From NCBI GenBank assembly GCA_964436045.1, contig CAYTBN010000027.1, positions 25,464-89,463 on the forward strand: a stretch of DNA of 64,000 bases, given 5' to 3'. Every line of letters starts with the position of its first letter. Position 1 is the stretch's first letter. Of this stretch, positions 51,391 to 62,322 are shown piece after piece. The position numbers and the translations under genes were made by a program. Under the pieces are notes generated by a model. It was not told the DNA's origin. It worked only from the letters and a program-made list of their open reading frames with translations, and ran no database searches. This DNA is from CAYTBN01 sp964436045. Lineage in GTDB: Bacteria; Myxococcota_A; UBA796; UBA9615; CAYRNR01.

Positions 51391-53964
51391 ATGCACCTCA
51401 GCGCCCCCATCCACTGGCTCCACGCGGACGGCACGCCGAACCCCCGCGAGATGGGGGGCAAGGGCGCCCGGCTCGCGCGGCTGGCCCGCGCCGGGTTTCC
51501 CGTCCCGGAGGGATTCTGCCTGGGGCCCGCCGCCTTCCGCCGTTCCCTGCTGCGGCTGGGGGTCGACGGCGACACACCCGTCGATCCGGCCTGTCTCGAC
51601 GCCCTGCGGCAGGTGGCCCTGGGCCCCGATCTCGAGGCCGCGGTGGCCGACGCGTTGCGGCGGCTGGGTGGCGGTCCGGTGGCGGTCCGGTCGTCGGCCC
51701 TCGACGAGGACGGCGCCGCACGCTCGTTTGCCGGCCAGTACCGATCCCACCTGCATCGCGCGGGCCTGGCCCAGGTGCTGGCGGCGATCCAGGACATCTG
51801 GGCCTCCTACTTCGACCAGCGGGTGCAAGCCTACCGGGGTCAGGACGCCCGGGCCGGCGAGGGTGGGATGGCCGTCCTCGTCATGCGGATGGTAGACGCC
51901 CGCGCGTCGGGGATCCTGTTCACGGTCAATCCGGTCAGCGGCGCACCGCGCGAGCTGACCGCCGAGGTGGCGCCCGGGGTCGGCGACCGCCTGGCGGCGG
52001 GCGGGGTCCACCCGGATCTGTGGATCTGCTCCCGGCCGATCCGGGCCCGCCGCGGCGGACCCCTGACGGTGGTCGAGCGGGCGCTGGCCCCCGCCCGCAG
52101 CGAGCCCAGCCTGACCGACGACGAGGTGCTGGACGTCGCCCGGCTGGCCCTTCGAGTCGAGGCCCTGCTGGGGGCGCCGCAGGACATCGAGTTCAGCGTA
52201 GACCAGGCCGGGCGGGCCCAGCTGCTCCAGTCGCGCCCGATCACGGCCCTGCGCGAGGCGCTGACCCGCACGCGGGCCCCGGCCACCCTGTGGACCCAGC
52301 GGTTCAGCGGCGAACGCTGGACCCAGCAGGCGACCCCCCTGGGGTGGTCGATCATGCAGCCGGTGCTCCACCACTTCATCCACTGGGAGAACGCCAGCCG
52401 GCGGTACCTCAACGACGCCCCGGCGAGCATGCTCTATCGGGGCGTGCCCTACTTCAACATCACCATCTTCCGCCACCTCGTGTTCCGGCTGCCGGGGATG
52501 GCTCCGATCCAGTTCATGCTCGAGTTCTTCCCCCAGGAGGAGCAGGACGAGCTCCGCCGCAAGCCGCTGTACCTGCCTAACCTGGGGCTGGTGGCGTCCA
52601 TCTTCGAGCAGGTGTTCCGCGAGCGGCGCTGGCGGCGGTACCAGTACAACTTCCTGACCAACCACAAGGTCTGGGAGCGCTACCTGCCCGAGTTCGAACG
52701 GGATATCGATTCGCTGTCGAACTCGTTCGAGGGCCCGGAGGCCGGTCTGGCGGAGTTCGAGCGAGCGCGGCAGCTGGTGCTGCGCTACGTGGAGATCCAC
52801 CTGCTGAGCTTGCTGTTCGCCAACCTGTCGTACCAGCTGCTCGGTGTGGCCCTGCGACGCTGGGTTGGGGACCGGGACCACCAGATCCTCGCGGCCCTCA
52901 GTTCGGCGCCGACCCGCAACCGCACCGTGGACGGACACAAGGCGATCTGGAAGCTCGCCAGCCTGGCCCAGCAGCTACCGGCCGTGGACCGGGCGTTGAC
53001 CGCCCCCGACGGGCCGCCCTCCCTCGAGGTGCTGGGTCAGCTGCCCGATGGCCAGCTGTTCGTCGACGCGGTGCGAGCCTTCCTCGACGAGTACGGCCAT
53101 CGCTCGTCCGCGTCCTGGGAGATCTTCGCGCCGCGCTGGTGCGAGGAGCCGGGGCAGGTCCTGCGCATGATCGCCGGCTACCTGGAAGGCGGGCTACACA
53201 CCGATCCGTTCCTGAACGAGGAGCGCCACCGCCAGGCCTACCTGGCCGCCCGGGAGACGCTGGGGCGGGCGCTGCGACCGGGCCGGCTCGGCCTGCCCTC
53301 GTGGAAGGGGCCGTCCACCCGCGCCCTGGCGGAGCTGACCCGCAGCTACATGCGGCTGCGGGAGAACCAGCGATTCTACTTCGACCGGCTGCTGTTCCGG
53401 ATCAAGGACATCTACATGCGGGTGGGCGAGCAGCTCGTGCAGCGGGGGCAGCTGGCCCGCGCGGACGACGTGGTGCTGCTGACCCAGGACGAGGTCGCCG
53501 AGCTGGTGGCGGGCACGCTGGCGGCGGATGTGGCCGCCGAGCGGATCGCCACTCGCCGCGCCGAGACCCAGCGGGATTGTGACGTGAATCACCCGGACTT
53601 CCTGGTGGGCGACGGCATGCCCGTACCGTCGGCGATGGACGAACGGCGGGTGCTGCACGGCCAGGGGATCAGCCCCGGCCGCATCCGCGGCAAGGTGCGG
53701 GTGCTCAAGGACCTGTCCGACGCGCGCAAGCTGCAACGCGGCGACATCCTGGTGACCCGGGCGACGGATCCGGGCTGGACTCCGCTGTTCCTCACCGCGG
53801 GCGGGCTGGTGATGGAGCTGGGCTCGCTGCTGAGCCACGGCGCGGTGGTCGCCCGCGAGTACGCCTTGCCAGCGGTGGTCAACGTGACCAACGCGACCCG
53901 GCGGCTGCACGACGGCCAGGAGGTGGCCGTCGACGGAGCCCAGGGGCTGGTCTACATCCTGTGA
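51391..53964 (+). CDS. Rifampicin-phosphotransferase-like PEP/pyruvate dikinase-family enzyme
   Basis: 857 residues, the length of RPH. An ATP-binding PPDK-like N-domain (GGKGARLARLARAGFPVPEGF, VAVRSSALDEDG, MVDARASGILFTVNP) is followed by a long central domain and a C-terminal swivelling His domain with LLSHGAVVAREYALPAVVNV; the His is near 816. RPH enzymes transfer the beta-phosphate of ATP to rifampicin; related PEP synthases differ in the C-terminal lid. Substrate here is not proven. It overlaps an APC permease by four bases, so it may act on a transported substrate. Confidence 0.85.
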   Translation: MHLSAPIHWLHADGTPNPREMGGKGARLARLARAGFPVPEGFCLGPAAFRRSLLRLGVDGDTPVDPACLDALRQVALGPDLEAAVADALRRLGGGPVAVRSSALDEDGAARSFAGQYRSHLHRAGLAQVLAAIQDIWASYFDQRVQAYRGQDARAGEGGMAVLVMRMVDARASGILFTVNPVSGAPRELTAEVAPGVGDRLAAGGVHPDLWICSRPIRARRGGPLTVVERALAPARSEPSLTDDEVLDVARLALRVEALLGAPQDIEFSVDQAGRAQLLQSRPITALREALTRTRAPATLWTQRFSGERWTQQATPLGWSIMQPVLHHFIHWENASRRYLNDAPASMLYRGVPYFNITIFRHLVFRLPGMAPIQFMLEFFPQEEQDELRRKPLYLPNLGLVASIFEQVFRERRWRRYQYNFLTNHKVWERYLPEFERDIDSLSNSFEGPEAGLAEFERARQLVLRYVEIHLLSLLFANLSYQLLGVALRRWVGDRDHQILAALSSAPTRNRTVDGHKAIWKLASLAQQLPAVDRALTAPDGPPSLEVLGQLPDGQLFVDAVRAFLDEYGHRSSASWEIFAPRWCEEPGQVLRMIAGYLEGGLHTDPFLNEERHRQAYLAARETLGRALRPGRLGLPSWKGPSTRALAELTRSYMRLRENQRFYFDRLLFRIKDIYMRVGEQLVQRGQLARADDVVLLTQDEVAELVAGTLAADVAAERIATRRAETQRDCDVNHPDFLVGDGMPVPSAMDERRVLHGQGISPGRIRGKVRVLKDLSDARKLQRGDILVTRATDPGWTPLFLTAGGLVMELGSLLSHGAVVAREYALPAVVNVTNATRRLHDGQEVAVDGAQGLVYIL

Positions 53965-55280
53965 CCGCCCCCGACCTGCGGCGCCGGCTGGGCACGCTGG
54001 ACGTGGCGCTGCTGACGGCCGGGATCACCATCGGCGCCGGGATCTTCTCGACGCCGGGGGTGGTCGCCAGCCACCTGGATTCCACCGGCTGGATCCTGGG
54101 GGCCTGGGTCCTGGGGGGAGCCATCGCCCTGACCGGCGCGTTGATCTACGCCGAGCTGGGGGCGGCCGAGCCGGAGGCCGGCGGCGACTACGTCTACCTG
54201 CGTGCCGCCTTCGGCCCGCTGCCTGCGTTCCTCTACGGCTGGCTGTTCTTCACCATCTCCGGCACGGGCTCCATCGCCGCGGTGGCCGTTGCGGCGGGGG
54301 AATACGCCCACGAGCTGCGCCCCGGGATCCCCGGTGTCGCGGTGGCCGCGGGCCTGGTCCTGGCGCTGACCCTGATCAACGTCGCAGGTCTCCGGACCGG
54401 TGCCCTGGTGCAGAACAGCTTGACCGCGGTCAAGCTGCTGGCCCTGGTAGCCGTCGCCTGGCTGGCCTGGACCGCGGGGGGGGATGCGTCTCCGGTGGAT
54501 GCTGCCCGGCAGCTGGCGAGCGAGGCGGCCGAGGGCCCGGCCCACGGCCCGATCTGGGGGCTGGCACTGGCCCTGGTCCCCATCAGCTTCACCTTCCTGG
54601 GCTGGAACGCCGCCGGGTACGTGGGAGGCGAGGTCCGGTCTCCCCAGCGGATCCTGCCGCGGGGGCTGCTGCTGGGCACCGCCGCGGTGACCCTGGTCTA
54701 CCTGATGCTCAACGCTGCCTTCCTGCGGGCCCTGGGACCCGCGGCCATGGCGGGTGACATCCAGGTCGCCACCTCGGCCTGCCGCGCCGCCCTCGGACCC
54801 CGGGCGCTGACCGTGATCACCGCCCTCGTACTGGTCTCCATCGTCGGCGGCCTCAACGGCATGGTGCTGGCGCACGCCCGCGTCCTGTACGCCATGGCCC
54901 GCGGCGGGCACTTCCTCGGGGTCTTTGGCCGGGTCCACGAGCGCTCGCGGGTCCCGGTGGCTGCGCTGCTGCTCCAGGGTGCCTGGGCCCTGGGCCTGCT
55001 GTTCACCGGCACCTTCGCCCGCCTGGTGGGCTACGTCACCTTCGCGATGATCGCCATGTCCTGCCTGGTGGTCATCGGCGCCGTCCGCCAGCGGCTGCGC
55101 GCGCCCCCCTCCCCCTTCCGCGCCCCGGGGTTCCCGCTGGTGGTCGCGGCGTACCTGATCGCCAGCGGCTGGATCCTGGTGGGGGTGATCCGCTTCGCGC
55201 CGCTGGACGCGGCGATCGGCGTGGGGCTGTTGATCATCGGGACGGTGGTCTACCTGGTGTGGAGTCGAACGAGGAACTGA
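53961..55280 (+). CDS. APC-family amino acid permease
   Basis: 439 residues with a GTG overlapping the preceding stop (GTGA). About 12 TM helices. The first has the APC signature GTLDVALLTAGITIGAGIFSTPG with the unwound Gly-rich segment for substrate binding. Later segments, for example FTFLGWNAAGYVGGEVRSPQRILPRG, are typical of the APC superfamily. Substrate not predictable; amino acids or polyamines are usual. Translational coupling to the RPH-like enzyme is unusual. Confidence 0.9.
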   Translation: MTAPDLRRRLGTLDVALLTAGITIGAGIFSTPGVVASHLDSTGWILGAWVLGGAIALTGALIYAELGAAEPEAGGDYVYLRAAFGPLPAFLYGWLFFTISGTGSIAAVAVAAGEYAHELRPGIPGVAVAAGLVLALTLINVAGLRTGALVQNSLTAVKLLALVAVAWLAWTAGGDASPVDAARQLASEAAEGPAHGPIWGLALALVPISFTFLGWNAAGYVGGEVRSPQRILPRGLLLGTAAVTLVYLMLNAAFLRALGPAAMAGDIQVATSACRAALGPRALTVITALVLVSIVGGLNGMVLAHARVLYAMARGGHFLGVFGRVHERSRVPVAALLLQGAWALGLLFTGTFARLVGYVTFAMIAMSCLVVIGAVRQRLRAPPSPFRAPGFPLVVAAYLIASGWILVGVIRFAPLDAAIGVGLLIIGTVVYLVWSRTRN

Positions 55281-55321
55281 GGACTCGGGCGCGGGCACCG
55301 ATCCACCAGGGGAGCCCAGAA

Positions 55322-57778
55322 TCAGGGACCGCACCCCGACACAGCCCCTACCGTCGGATCCAGGTCGTCGCAGTCCAGGCCGAGGGCGGGATAGGTGACG
55401 GGATCGTAGGGACCGGGCTGCCACCAGCTGGGATCACCATCGCGATCCAGATCCCACCCCGCCGCGTCCGGCCCGCCGAAGCCGCCGATGTCCGACGTCG
55501 ATAGGTCCGGATCCGCAAGGTCGGGGCGGCCCGCGTCGACCAGCGGGGACTGGGCGTCCAGGTGGAGATCCCACCGGGTTGCGTCGGGGGACACGATGTC
55601 GAGCAGCTGGGGGTCCACGGACAGGTTTCCATCTGTCCCCGTCTGGTCATTCATCCCCGAGTAGTTGGCCGGGGTATTGCCCCAGACGTTGACGTGCTCC
55701 AGATCGATGGACGATGGCAGGAAGAGCAGGAGCGCCCCGTTGCCGCCGCTGACGTTCGACGAAATCTGCGTATTCTCGATGTCGAGTTGGGCACCCCCGG
55801 ACGCGTAGACCGTTCCCCAGTTGTCGGAGGTATTCCCCACGATGTCGGAGCTGGACATGGACAACGTACCGTTGCTCAGGCACAGCGTCGCGATCACCCC
55901 CCAGTTTCCCGTGATCCGGTTGTGGGAAGCCCGGGTCGTACAGCTGTCGAGGTAGACCGCCCCTCCTCTTGCCATGGCCGTGTTCTCGCTGACGAGTACG
56001 TGGGCAAGATCCAGATCGGCACCTTGCCCCCGGACTCCGCCGCCGTTCCCGTGAGCGAGGTTGCCGACGATCCTCAGGTTTCTCAGATCGGCCGCGCCCC
56101 CCGACATCGACAGGCCACCGCCGTCGCTGCCCTCGTTGGCCTCGAAACGAGACCCCTCGAGGTTCAGCGAGGCCCCTTGGGCGTACAAGCCGCCCCCACG
56201 CCCGCTGGCAGTATTGTTCGAGATCTCGGTTGCGGTCACAGCGATCTCGGCACCGGTCAACACCGCGACTCCACCTCCGACGGCGGCGGAGTTGCCCTCT
56301 ACGAGGCAACGGCTCATCGCAGGTGACGCCGCTCCATTCACCGCGACCCCGCCACCCTCGTCCGCAGCCTGGTTCCCGGTGATCACGAGCCTCGTCAGGG
56401 TCGGTGACGCGCTGTCGATCCAGATTCCCCCGCCCTGGACCGCGCTCCCTCCTTGCACCCTCAGGCCCTCCAGTACCAGATCCGGGCCCTCCCCAGCGTC
56501 GATCCATATCGTCGATCCGACACCCGCTCCATCGAGCACCGTCGCGCCGGGCCCACCGACTCCGATGATATGGAGTTCGGCGCCCTGAAACGCGAGGCTC
56601 TCCACGTACACGCCGGGCGAGACACAAACGGTGGCACCCGTCGGTGCCTGATCGATCGCGTCGTTGATCGTCGGAAGGTCGGCGGGGATCCAGAGATCGC
56701 AGGAAAAGCACTCCTCGTCGACCGCGCCGTCACAGTCGTTGTCGAGGAGGTCACACAACTCGGCTGCGTCCGGGTTCTCGGCGGAGTCCTGATCGTCACA
56801 GTCTCCCGCGCAAGTGGACCAGCCGTCCGCGTCCAGGTCGTCCAGGTTCCAGCCGGCGTCCGCGTCATCGCAGTCGCCCTCGCACTCCGCGGCCCCATCC
56901 TGGTCGTCGTCGATCTCATCGCCGGGCACGGACCCATCACAGTCGTTGTCCGATCCATCGCAGATCTCCGCTGCGCCCGGATAGGTCTGCGCGGCCCCAT
57001 CCTCGCAGTCTCCCGAACAGGTGGAGATCCCGTCACCGTCGGCATCCGCGAGGTTCTGGTCCGGATCTCCGTCGTCGCAATCCACACACACACTGTCGCC
57101 ATCCCCGTCGCCGTCGGGGGAATCCTCGGTCGAGGGATCGCAGTCGTTGTCCAGACCGTCGCACTCGATCTCACCCTCGGCCGGGGAGACAAGGGGTTCG
57201 GCGTCGTCGCAATCCCCCCCGCAGGAGGCGACTCCATCCCCGTCCGCGTCGGCCAGGTTGAGCGAAGCGTCGGTGTCGTCGCAGTCGTCGCAGACCGAGT
57301 CGCCGTCCCCGTCGCCGTCCGGCGTGTCGGAGGTGCCGGCGTCACAGTCGTTGTCGGTACCATCACACTCGACCTCGGGGGCGCCCGGGAACACCGCGGG
57401 ATCCTCGTCGGCGCAGTCCCCGCCACACGTATCGACGCCATCCCCGTCCACGTCGAGGAGATTGAGGCTGGCATCGGTATCGTCGCAGTCGCCGTCGTTG
57501 TCGGTGGCCCCGTCGCCGTCATCATCGACCGAGAGCCCGTTGATGAGCACGCCCTGGCCCCGGAAACGGATCGAACAGCTGTCCACCACCGAGCCGGTGT
57601 CGCAATCACCGAATATCTCCCGGTTGTCCCATTCGCTGCTGAAGTCGAAGGTGGTATCGCTCGTGAGCTCGCCCTCGAGTTCGATGTCTTCCTCGTCACA
57701 CATCAGAATCGGCTCGGAAATGTACACCGCGCCGGAACCAGCCACCGTGAAGGTGTTGCCCACCTTCGGACCCTCCAT
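55322..57778 (-). CDS. MopE-repeat / parallel beta-helix lipoprotein, 3' part after frameshift
   Basis: This frame (818 residues from its first in-frame ATG after the join) continues the protein begun at 57696-58163. It has about nine Cys/Asp MopE-type metal-binding units (DGDCDDTDASLN, EVECDGTDNDCD), each about 40-45 residues, then a right-handed parallel beta-helix/pectate-lyase-like domain (IWIDSASPTLTRLVITGN, GGGVAVNGAASPAMSRCLVEGN) and a closing short MopE-like tail. Both halves are coherent, so a single-base indel (homopolymer near 57780-57830) or programmed shift joins them. Ca2+ or Cu binding by MopE units is known for related proteins. Confidence 0.8.
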   Translation of the reverse strand: MEGPKVGNTFTVAGSGAVYISEPILMCDEEDIELEGELTSDTTFDFSSEWDNREIFGDCDTGSVVDSCSIRFRGQGVLINGLSVDDDGDGATDNDGDCDDTDASLNLLDVDGDGVDTCGGDCADEDPAVFPGAPEVECDGTDNDCDAGTSDTPDGDGDGDSVCDDCDDTDASLNLADADGDGVASCGGDCDDAEPLVSPAEGEIECDGLDNDCDPSTEDSPDGDGDGDSVCVDCDDGDPDQNLADADGDGISTCSGDCEDGAAQTYPGAAEICDGSDNDCDGSVPGDEIDDDQDGAAECEGDCDDADAGWNLDDLDADGWSTCAGDCDDQDSAENPDAAELCDLLDNDCDGAVDEECFSCDLWIPADLPTINDAIDQAPTGATVCVSPGVYVESLAFQGAELHIIGVGGPGATVLDGAGVGSTIWIDAGEGPDLVLEGLRVQGGSAVQGGGIWIDSASPTLTRLVITGNQAADEGGGVAVNGAASPAMSRCLVEGNSAAVGGGVAVLTGAEIAVTATEISNNTASGRGGGLYAQGASLNLEGSRFEANEGSDGGGLSMSGGAADLRNLRIVGNLAHGNGGGVRGQGADLDLAHVLVSENTAMARGGAVYLDSCTTRASHNRITGNWGVIATLCLSNGTLSMSSSDIVGNTSDNWGTVYASGGAQLDIENTQISSNVSGGNGALLLFLPSSIDLEHVNVWGNTPANYSGMNDQTGTDGNLSVDPQLLDIVSPDATRWDLHLDAQSPLVDAGRPDLADPDLSTSDIGGFGGPDAAGWDLDRDGDPSWWQPGPYDPVTYPALGLDCDDLDPTVGAVSGCGP

Positions 57779-58163
57779 CGGGGGCGTGCCGAGCTGACTC
57801 GATGCCCGCGAAGTCCTCGAGTTCGACGAACACCTTGGTGCCGTTGTCCGTGTCGACGACGTCGATCCACGCATCGAGGGTGTCCCCCGGCGCGAGCGGG
57901 GGTGTTCCGTATTCGCAGGAATCCGACGGCACGCTACTGATCTCCAGCTCGTACTCCCCGCTGATCAGATCGAGGGGTACGCCGGTATCGTCATCACCCG
58001 TGTCGTCGTCCCCCGTGCCGTCGTCGCCCGTGGTGTCGTCGTCCCCCGGCCCGTCGTCGTCGTCGCCGCACGGTTCGTCTGATCCGCCGGGGGTCACCGC
58101 CTGGGGGCAGGCGAACACGACGAGGCAGAGGCAAAGGAAAACAACGGCGATTCGTGCGCGCAC
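57696..58163 (-). CDS. MopE/beta-helix lipoprotein, 5' part (signal peptide and Asp linker)
   Basis: 155 residues from the GTG at 58163, which has a GAGGGG Shine-Dalgarno; an ATG at 58190 has none. Signal peptide with lipobox VFAC, an Asp-Thr-Gly linker and a small beta domain (GEYELEISSVPSDSC, WIDVVDTDNGTKVFVELEDFAGIES). After that the frame turns to a non-protein-like tail (ARHAPDGGSEGGQHLHGG), while the other frame picks up a plausible continuation (QLGTPPMEGPKVGNTF). The two pieces are therefore probably one gene with a frameshift. Confidence 0.75.
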   Translation of the reverse strand: MRARIAVVFLCLCLVVFACPQAVTPGGSDEPCGDDDDGPGDDDTTGDDGTGDDDTGDDDTGVPLDLISGEYELEISSVPSDSCEYGTPPLAPGDTLDAWIDVVDTDNGTKVFVELEDFAGIESARHAPDGGSEGGQHLHGGWFRRGVHFRADSDV

Positions 58164-58233
58164 GACGGCCCCTCTCGCATTGCTCCACATCCATCATCGG
58201 ATGGAGTTCGGTTTTCTGTACGGGGGCAGAGGA

Positions 58234-58317
58234 ACTCGGGCTCGGTCACGGACTCGGGCTCGGGCTCGGACTCGGACTCGGGCTCGGACTCGGGCTCGGA
58301 CTCGGCCTCGGTCGCGG
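58234..58317. repeat. Hexanucleotide array (CCGAGN)14 in a divergent spacer
   Basis: Fourteen contiguous hexamers, written CCGAGN on the minus strand; twelve keep the CTCGG core exactly and two vary (TCACGG, TCGCGG). It fills most of the gap between the MopE lipoprotein start and the ArsR-MTase promoter. Same unit as at 14607-14642 and 60811-60846. Confidence 0.85.
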
Positions 58318-58324
58318 TTTCTGC

Positions 58325-58352
58325 TTGACTCTCGCCAAACCTGGATTATCCT
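58325..58352 (+). promoter_or_regulatory. Candidate promoter for the SahR-like/ahcY operon
   Basis: TTGACT (58325-58330), a 16-bp spacer and TATCCT (58347-58352). Predicted transcript start about 58359, giving a leader of about 15 nt and no Shine-Dalgarno, so initiation may be leaderless-like. The -10 overlaps the dyad described next. Confidence 0.5.
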
Positions 58353-58371
58353 TCTATCCGGATGGACGGAT
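58348..58371 (+). promoter_or_regulatory. Candidate ArsR/SahR-type operator (24-bp dyad)
   Basis: Imperfect palindrome with half-sites ATCCTTCTATCC and GGATGGACGGAT: ten of twelve positions are complementary, with outer ATCC/GGAT and central ATCCGGAT exact. It covers the -10 box and ends two bases before the regulator's ATG, the ideal place for autorepression. Only this copy is seen in the window. Confidence 0.5.
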
Positions 58372-58373
58372 GA

Positions 58374-59332
58374 ATGAACGCGGGCGCCCCACATAAACAA
58401 CTCAGCGGCTGGTTGGGCTGCCTGTCGGATCCCACGCGGATGCGACTGCTGGCCCTGTTGCAGGACGATGAGCTGGGTGTCGGGGAGCTGTGCGAGGTGC
58501 TGCAGCTGCCCCAGTCCACGGCCAGCCGTCACCTCAAGGTGCTGGCGGAGCAGGGCTGGGTTCGGCACCGTCGGCGGGGGACGGCCAACCTCTACCGGCT
58601 CGACCCGGAGGATCTGGACGGGCGCGCGGCGGAGCTGTGGGAGCTGACCCGGCGGCAGACGGCGGACTGGGCGGAGATCGGCCAGGATCGGCTGCGGCTG
58701 AAGCAGCTCCGGCGGCGCAGCGGGGCCGAGGCATTTTTCGCCGACGCGGCCGGGCACTGGGGAGCGTTGCGACGGGAGCTCTACGGCGACGCCTACCCCC
58801 TCGACGCGGTGATCGCCCTGTTGCCGACGTCGTGGACCGTGGCCGACCTCGGCTGCGGGACCGGCGATCTGGCGGCCCGGCTCGCCGGCACGGTCGAGCG
58901 GGTGATCGGCGTCGATCAGTCGGCGGACATGCTCGACGGTGCCCGGGCGCTCACTGAGGGCAAGGGCAACGTCGAGCTGGTCCACGGCGACCTCTGCGCG
59001 TTGCCGCTGCCGGATCGATGTTGCGACGCGGCGCTGATGCAGCTGGTGCTCAGCTACCTGCCCGGCCCCGGCGAAGCGCTGGCCGAGATGGCGCGCATCC
59101 TGCGCCCCGGCGGCAAGGCCGTCGTGGTGGACCTGATGCGCCACGAACGCGAGGACTTCCGCCGCGAGATGGGCCAGCTCTGGCCGGGCTTCGAGGCGGC
59201 CGACCTGGCCGAGATGATGAACCAGGCGGGACTCGAGCGGGTCTCGTGCACCACCCTCACGCCACAGCCGGGGGCCAAGGGCCCCGCGCTGCTGCTGGCC
59301 AATGCGATGACACCCATCAAGGAGAATCGACC

Positions 59333-59336
<4 letters not shown>
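58374..59336 (+). CDS. ArsR-family HTH fused to SAM-methyltransferase domain (SahR-like)
   Basis: 320 residues. N-terminal winged-helix ArsR domain about 8-80 (LSDPTRMRLLALLQ, QSTASRHLKVLAEQGWVRHRRRG). C-terminal class I methyltransferase-like domain about 150-290 with VADLGCGTGDLAARL, VIGVDQSADML and the post-motif DLCALPLPDRCCDAALM. Proteins of this build next to ahcY have been described in Proteobacteria as SahR, S-adenosylhomocysteine-responsive regulators of the methionine cycle. The four-base overlap with ahcY supports that role. Whether the methyltransferase fold is catalytic or a sensor is unknown. Confidence 0.88.
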
Positions 59337-60802
<1,466 letters not shown>

Positions 60803-60810
60803 ACTCGAAA

Positions 60811-60846
60811 CCGAGACCGAGACCGAGGCCGAGGCCGAGGCCGAGA
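60811..60846. repeat. Hexanucleotide array (CCGAGR)6 between convergent genes
   Basis: Six contiguous hexamers: CCGAGA x2, CCGAGG x3, CCGAGA. It begins nine bases after the ahcY stop and ends two bases before the stop of the convergent lamin-tail gene. Same position type and unit number as the array after ssb. Confidence 0.85.
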
Positions 60847-60848
60847 CC

Positions 60849-62246
60849 CTAGCAGGGATCGTTCACCCCCCCAGGGGTCCCCCAGTCCAGGTTCGCCATC
60901 TGCGTCGTCGCGGCGCACCAGTTCGTGCCGCTGTGGTTCACCAGCAGGTAGTCCTCGTCCAGGGTCATCGAGTGGCCGCCCGAGCCCGGCCAGTCGTCGG
61001 AGGTGTCCCACTCGATCTCGTCGATGAGCTGACCGTCGCACTCCAGGATCAGGGCGTCGGTGCCGTTGCCGAGGATCATGTCCTCGCCGAACCCGTAGTC
61101 CACCGGGACGTCGCCGTTCTCGGCCACGTCGATGCTGCGGCCCAGCACGGCGCGACCGTTGGCGGGGGCCACGGTCACCGGCAGGCCGATCTCGTGGGTC
61201 TCGCCGCTGGCGTCGGAGAGGACGCAGCCGCGGATGCCGATGTCGGTGCCGGTGGTGTTCAGCAGCTCGAACCACTCGCCGAACTCGTCGTCGGCGGCGT
61301 CGGGGTTGGCCATCACCTCGACGATCACCAGGTCGCCGGGCTCGATGGGCTCGTCGTCGACCACGCCGTCGCAGTCGTCGTCGACTCCGTCGCCGGGGAC
61401 CTCGGGGGCGCCGGGATAGATGGCGGGGTTGGTGTCGTCGCAGTCCTCGATCAGGTAGGCGCCGTCGCCGTCGCCGTCCGCGTAGTCCGGGCAGTAGATG
61501 TTCGGCAGACCCGGGCTGGCGTAGTCCAGGCCGTTGTCCATCGGCGTCACACCGCTGCACCACAGGTCCACGTCGTCGTTGTAGGTCGGATCGACCGGTC
61601 CCGGACCGTCGGGCTCGGTCAGGGTCATCGACACGCCCCAGGCGCCGGGCCAACCGGCGTTGGTGTCCCACTCGACCCGGTCGATGGCTACTCCGGTGCA
61701 GGTCAGGATCAGGGCGTCGCTGACGTCGTGCATCCCGATGTCGGTGTCGTAGGCGTAGTCCACTTCCAGACCGCCGTTGATCTCCGGATCGGCGTTCTTG
61801 GCCAGCACGACCCGCCCGAAGGAATGGAGCGGCACCGAGCCATCGATGTAGTGCACGTCGTTGACCAGGTCGGAGAGGGAGCAGCCGTCCAGGTCGTAGT
61901 CTTCGTTGGTGGTGTTGAGCAGTTCGAACCACTCGCCATACGCGAAGCTGGCGGCCCGGGGGTCGTACATCACCTCGGTGAACAGGACGGCGCCCCCCTC
62001 CTGTGGCTGGGGCGCCAGGTCGTCGTCGTCGCCCGTGTCGTCGTCCCCGGTGTCGTCGTCACCCGAGGTGTCGTCGTCACCCGTGTCGTCGTCGGTCGAG
62101 GTGTCGTCGTCACCGGAGGTGGTGTCGTCGTCTCCGGTCGAGTCGTCGTCGACCGGGGCCGGCGGGTCGGGTTCGGGGCAGCCGGACAGGGCCCAGACCA
62201 GGGCGACGGCCAGCAGCGGGAGCAGGGCGGGACTGGGACCACGCAT
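60849..62246 (-). CDS. Lamin-tail/MopE lipoprotein with Asp linker (paralogue 1)
   Basis: 465 residues from an ATG with GAGGAGG upstream. Signal peptide with lipobox LSGC, a TGDDDT-type linker (about 35-75), an LTD-like domain (VLFTEVMYDPRAASFAYGEWFELLN), a MopE unit (DGDGDGAYLIEDCDDTNPAIYPG), and a second LTD-like domain (VIVEVMANPDAADDEFGEWFELLN). Each LTD ends with a W/C-rich Asn-Trp-Cys segment. Lamin-tail domains in bacteria are surface/nuclease-associated modules; no nuclease is fused here. Paralogue of the neighbouring gene. Confidence 0.88.
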   Translation of the reverse strand: MRGPSPALLPLLAVALVWALSGCPEPDPPAPVDDDSTGDDDTTSGDDDTSTDDDTGDDDTSGDDDTGDDDTGDDDDLAPQPQEGGAVLFTEVMYDPRAASFAYGEWFELLNTTNEDYDLDGCSLSDLVNDVHYIDGSVPLHSFGRVVLAKNADPEINGGLEVDYAYDTDIGMHDVSDALILTCTGVAIDRVEWDTNAGWPGAWGVSMTLTEPDGPGPVDPTYNDDVDLWCSGVTPMDNGLDYASPGLPNIYCPDYADGDGDGAYLIEDCDDTNPAIYPGAPEVPGDGVDDDCDGVVDDEPIEPGDLVIVEVMANPDAADDEFGEWFELLNTTGTDIGIRGCVLSDASGETHEIGLPVTVAPANGRAVLGRSIDVAENGDVPVDYGFGEDMILGNGTDALILECDGQLIDEIEWDTSDDWPGSGGHSMTLDEDYLLVNHSGTNWCAATTQMANLDWGTPGGVNDPC

Positions 62247-62322
62247 GGATCCTCCTCGTCGATGATCCCCGGGTACGCAGGTACAGACTATCGCACGGGG
62301 AGGGAGAGGCGGCGGGCGGGAT

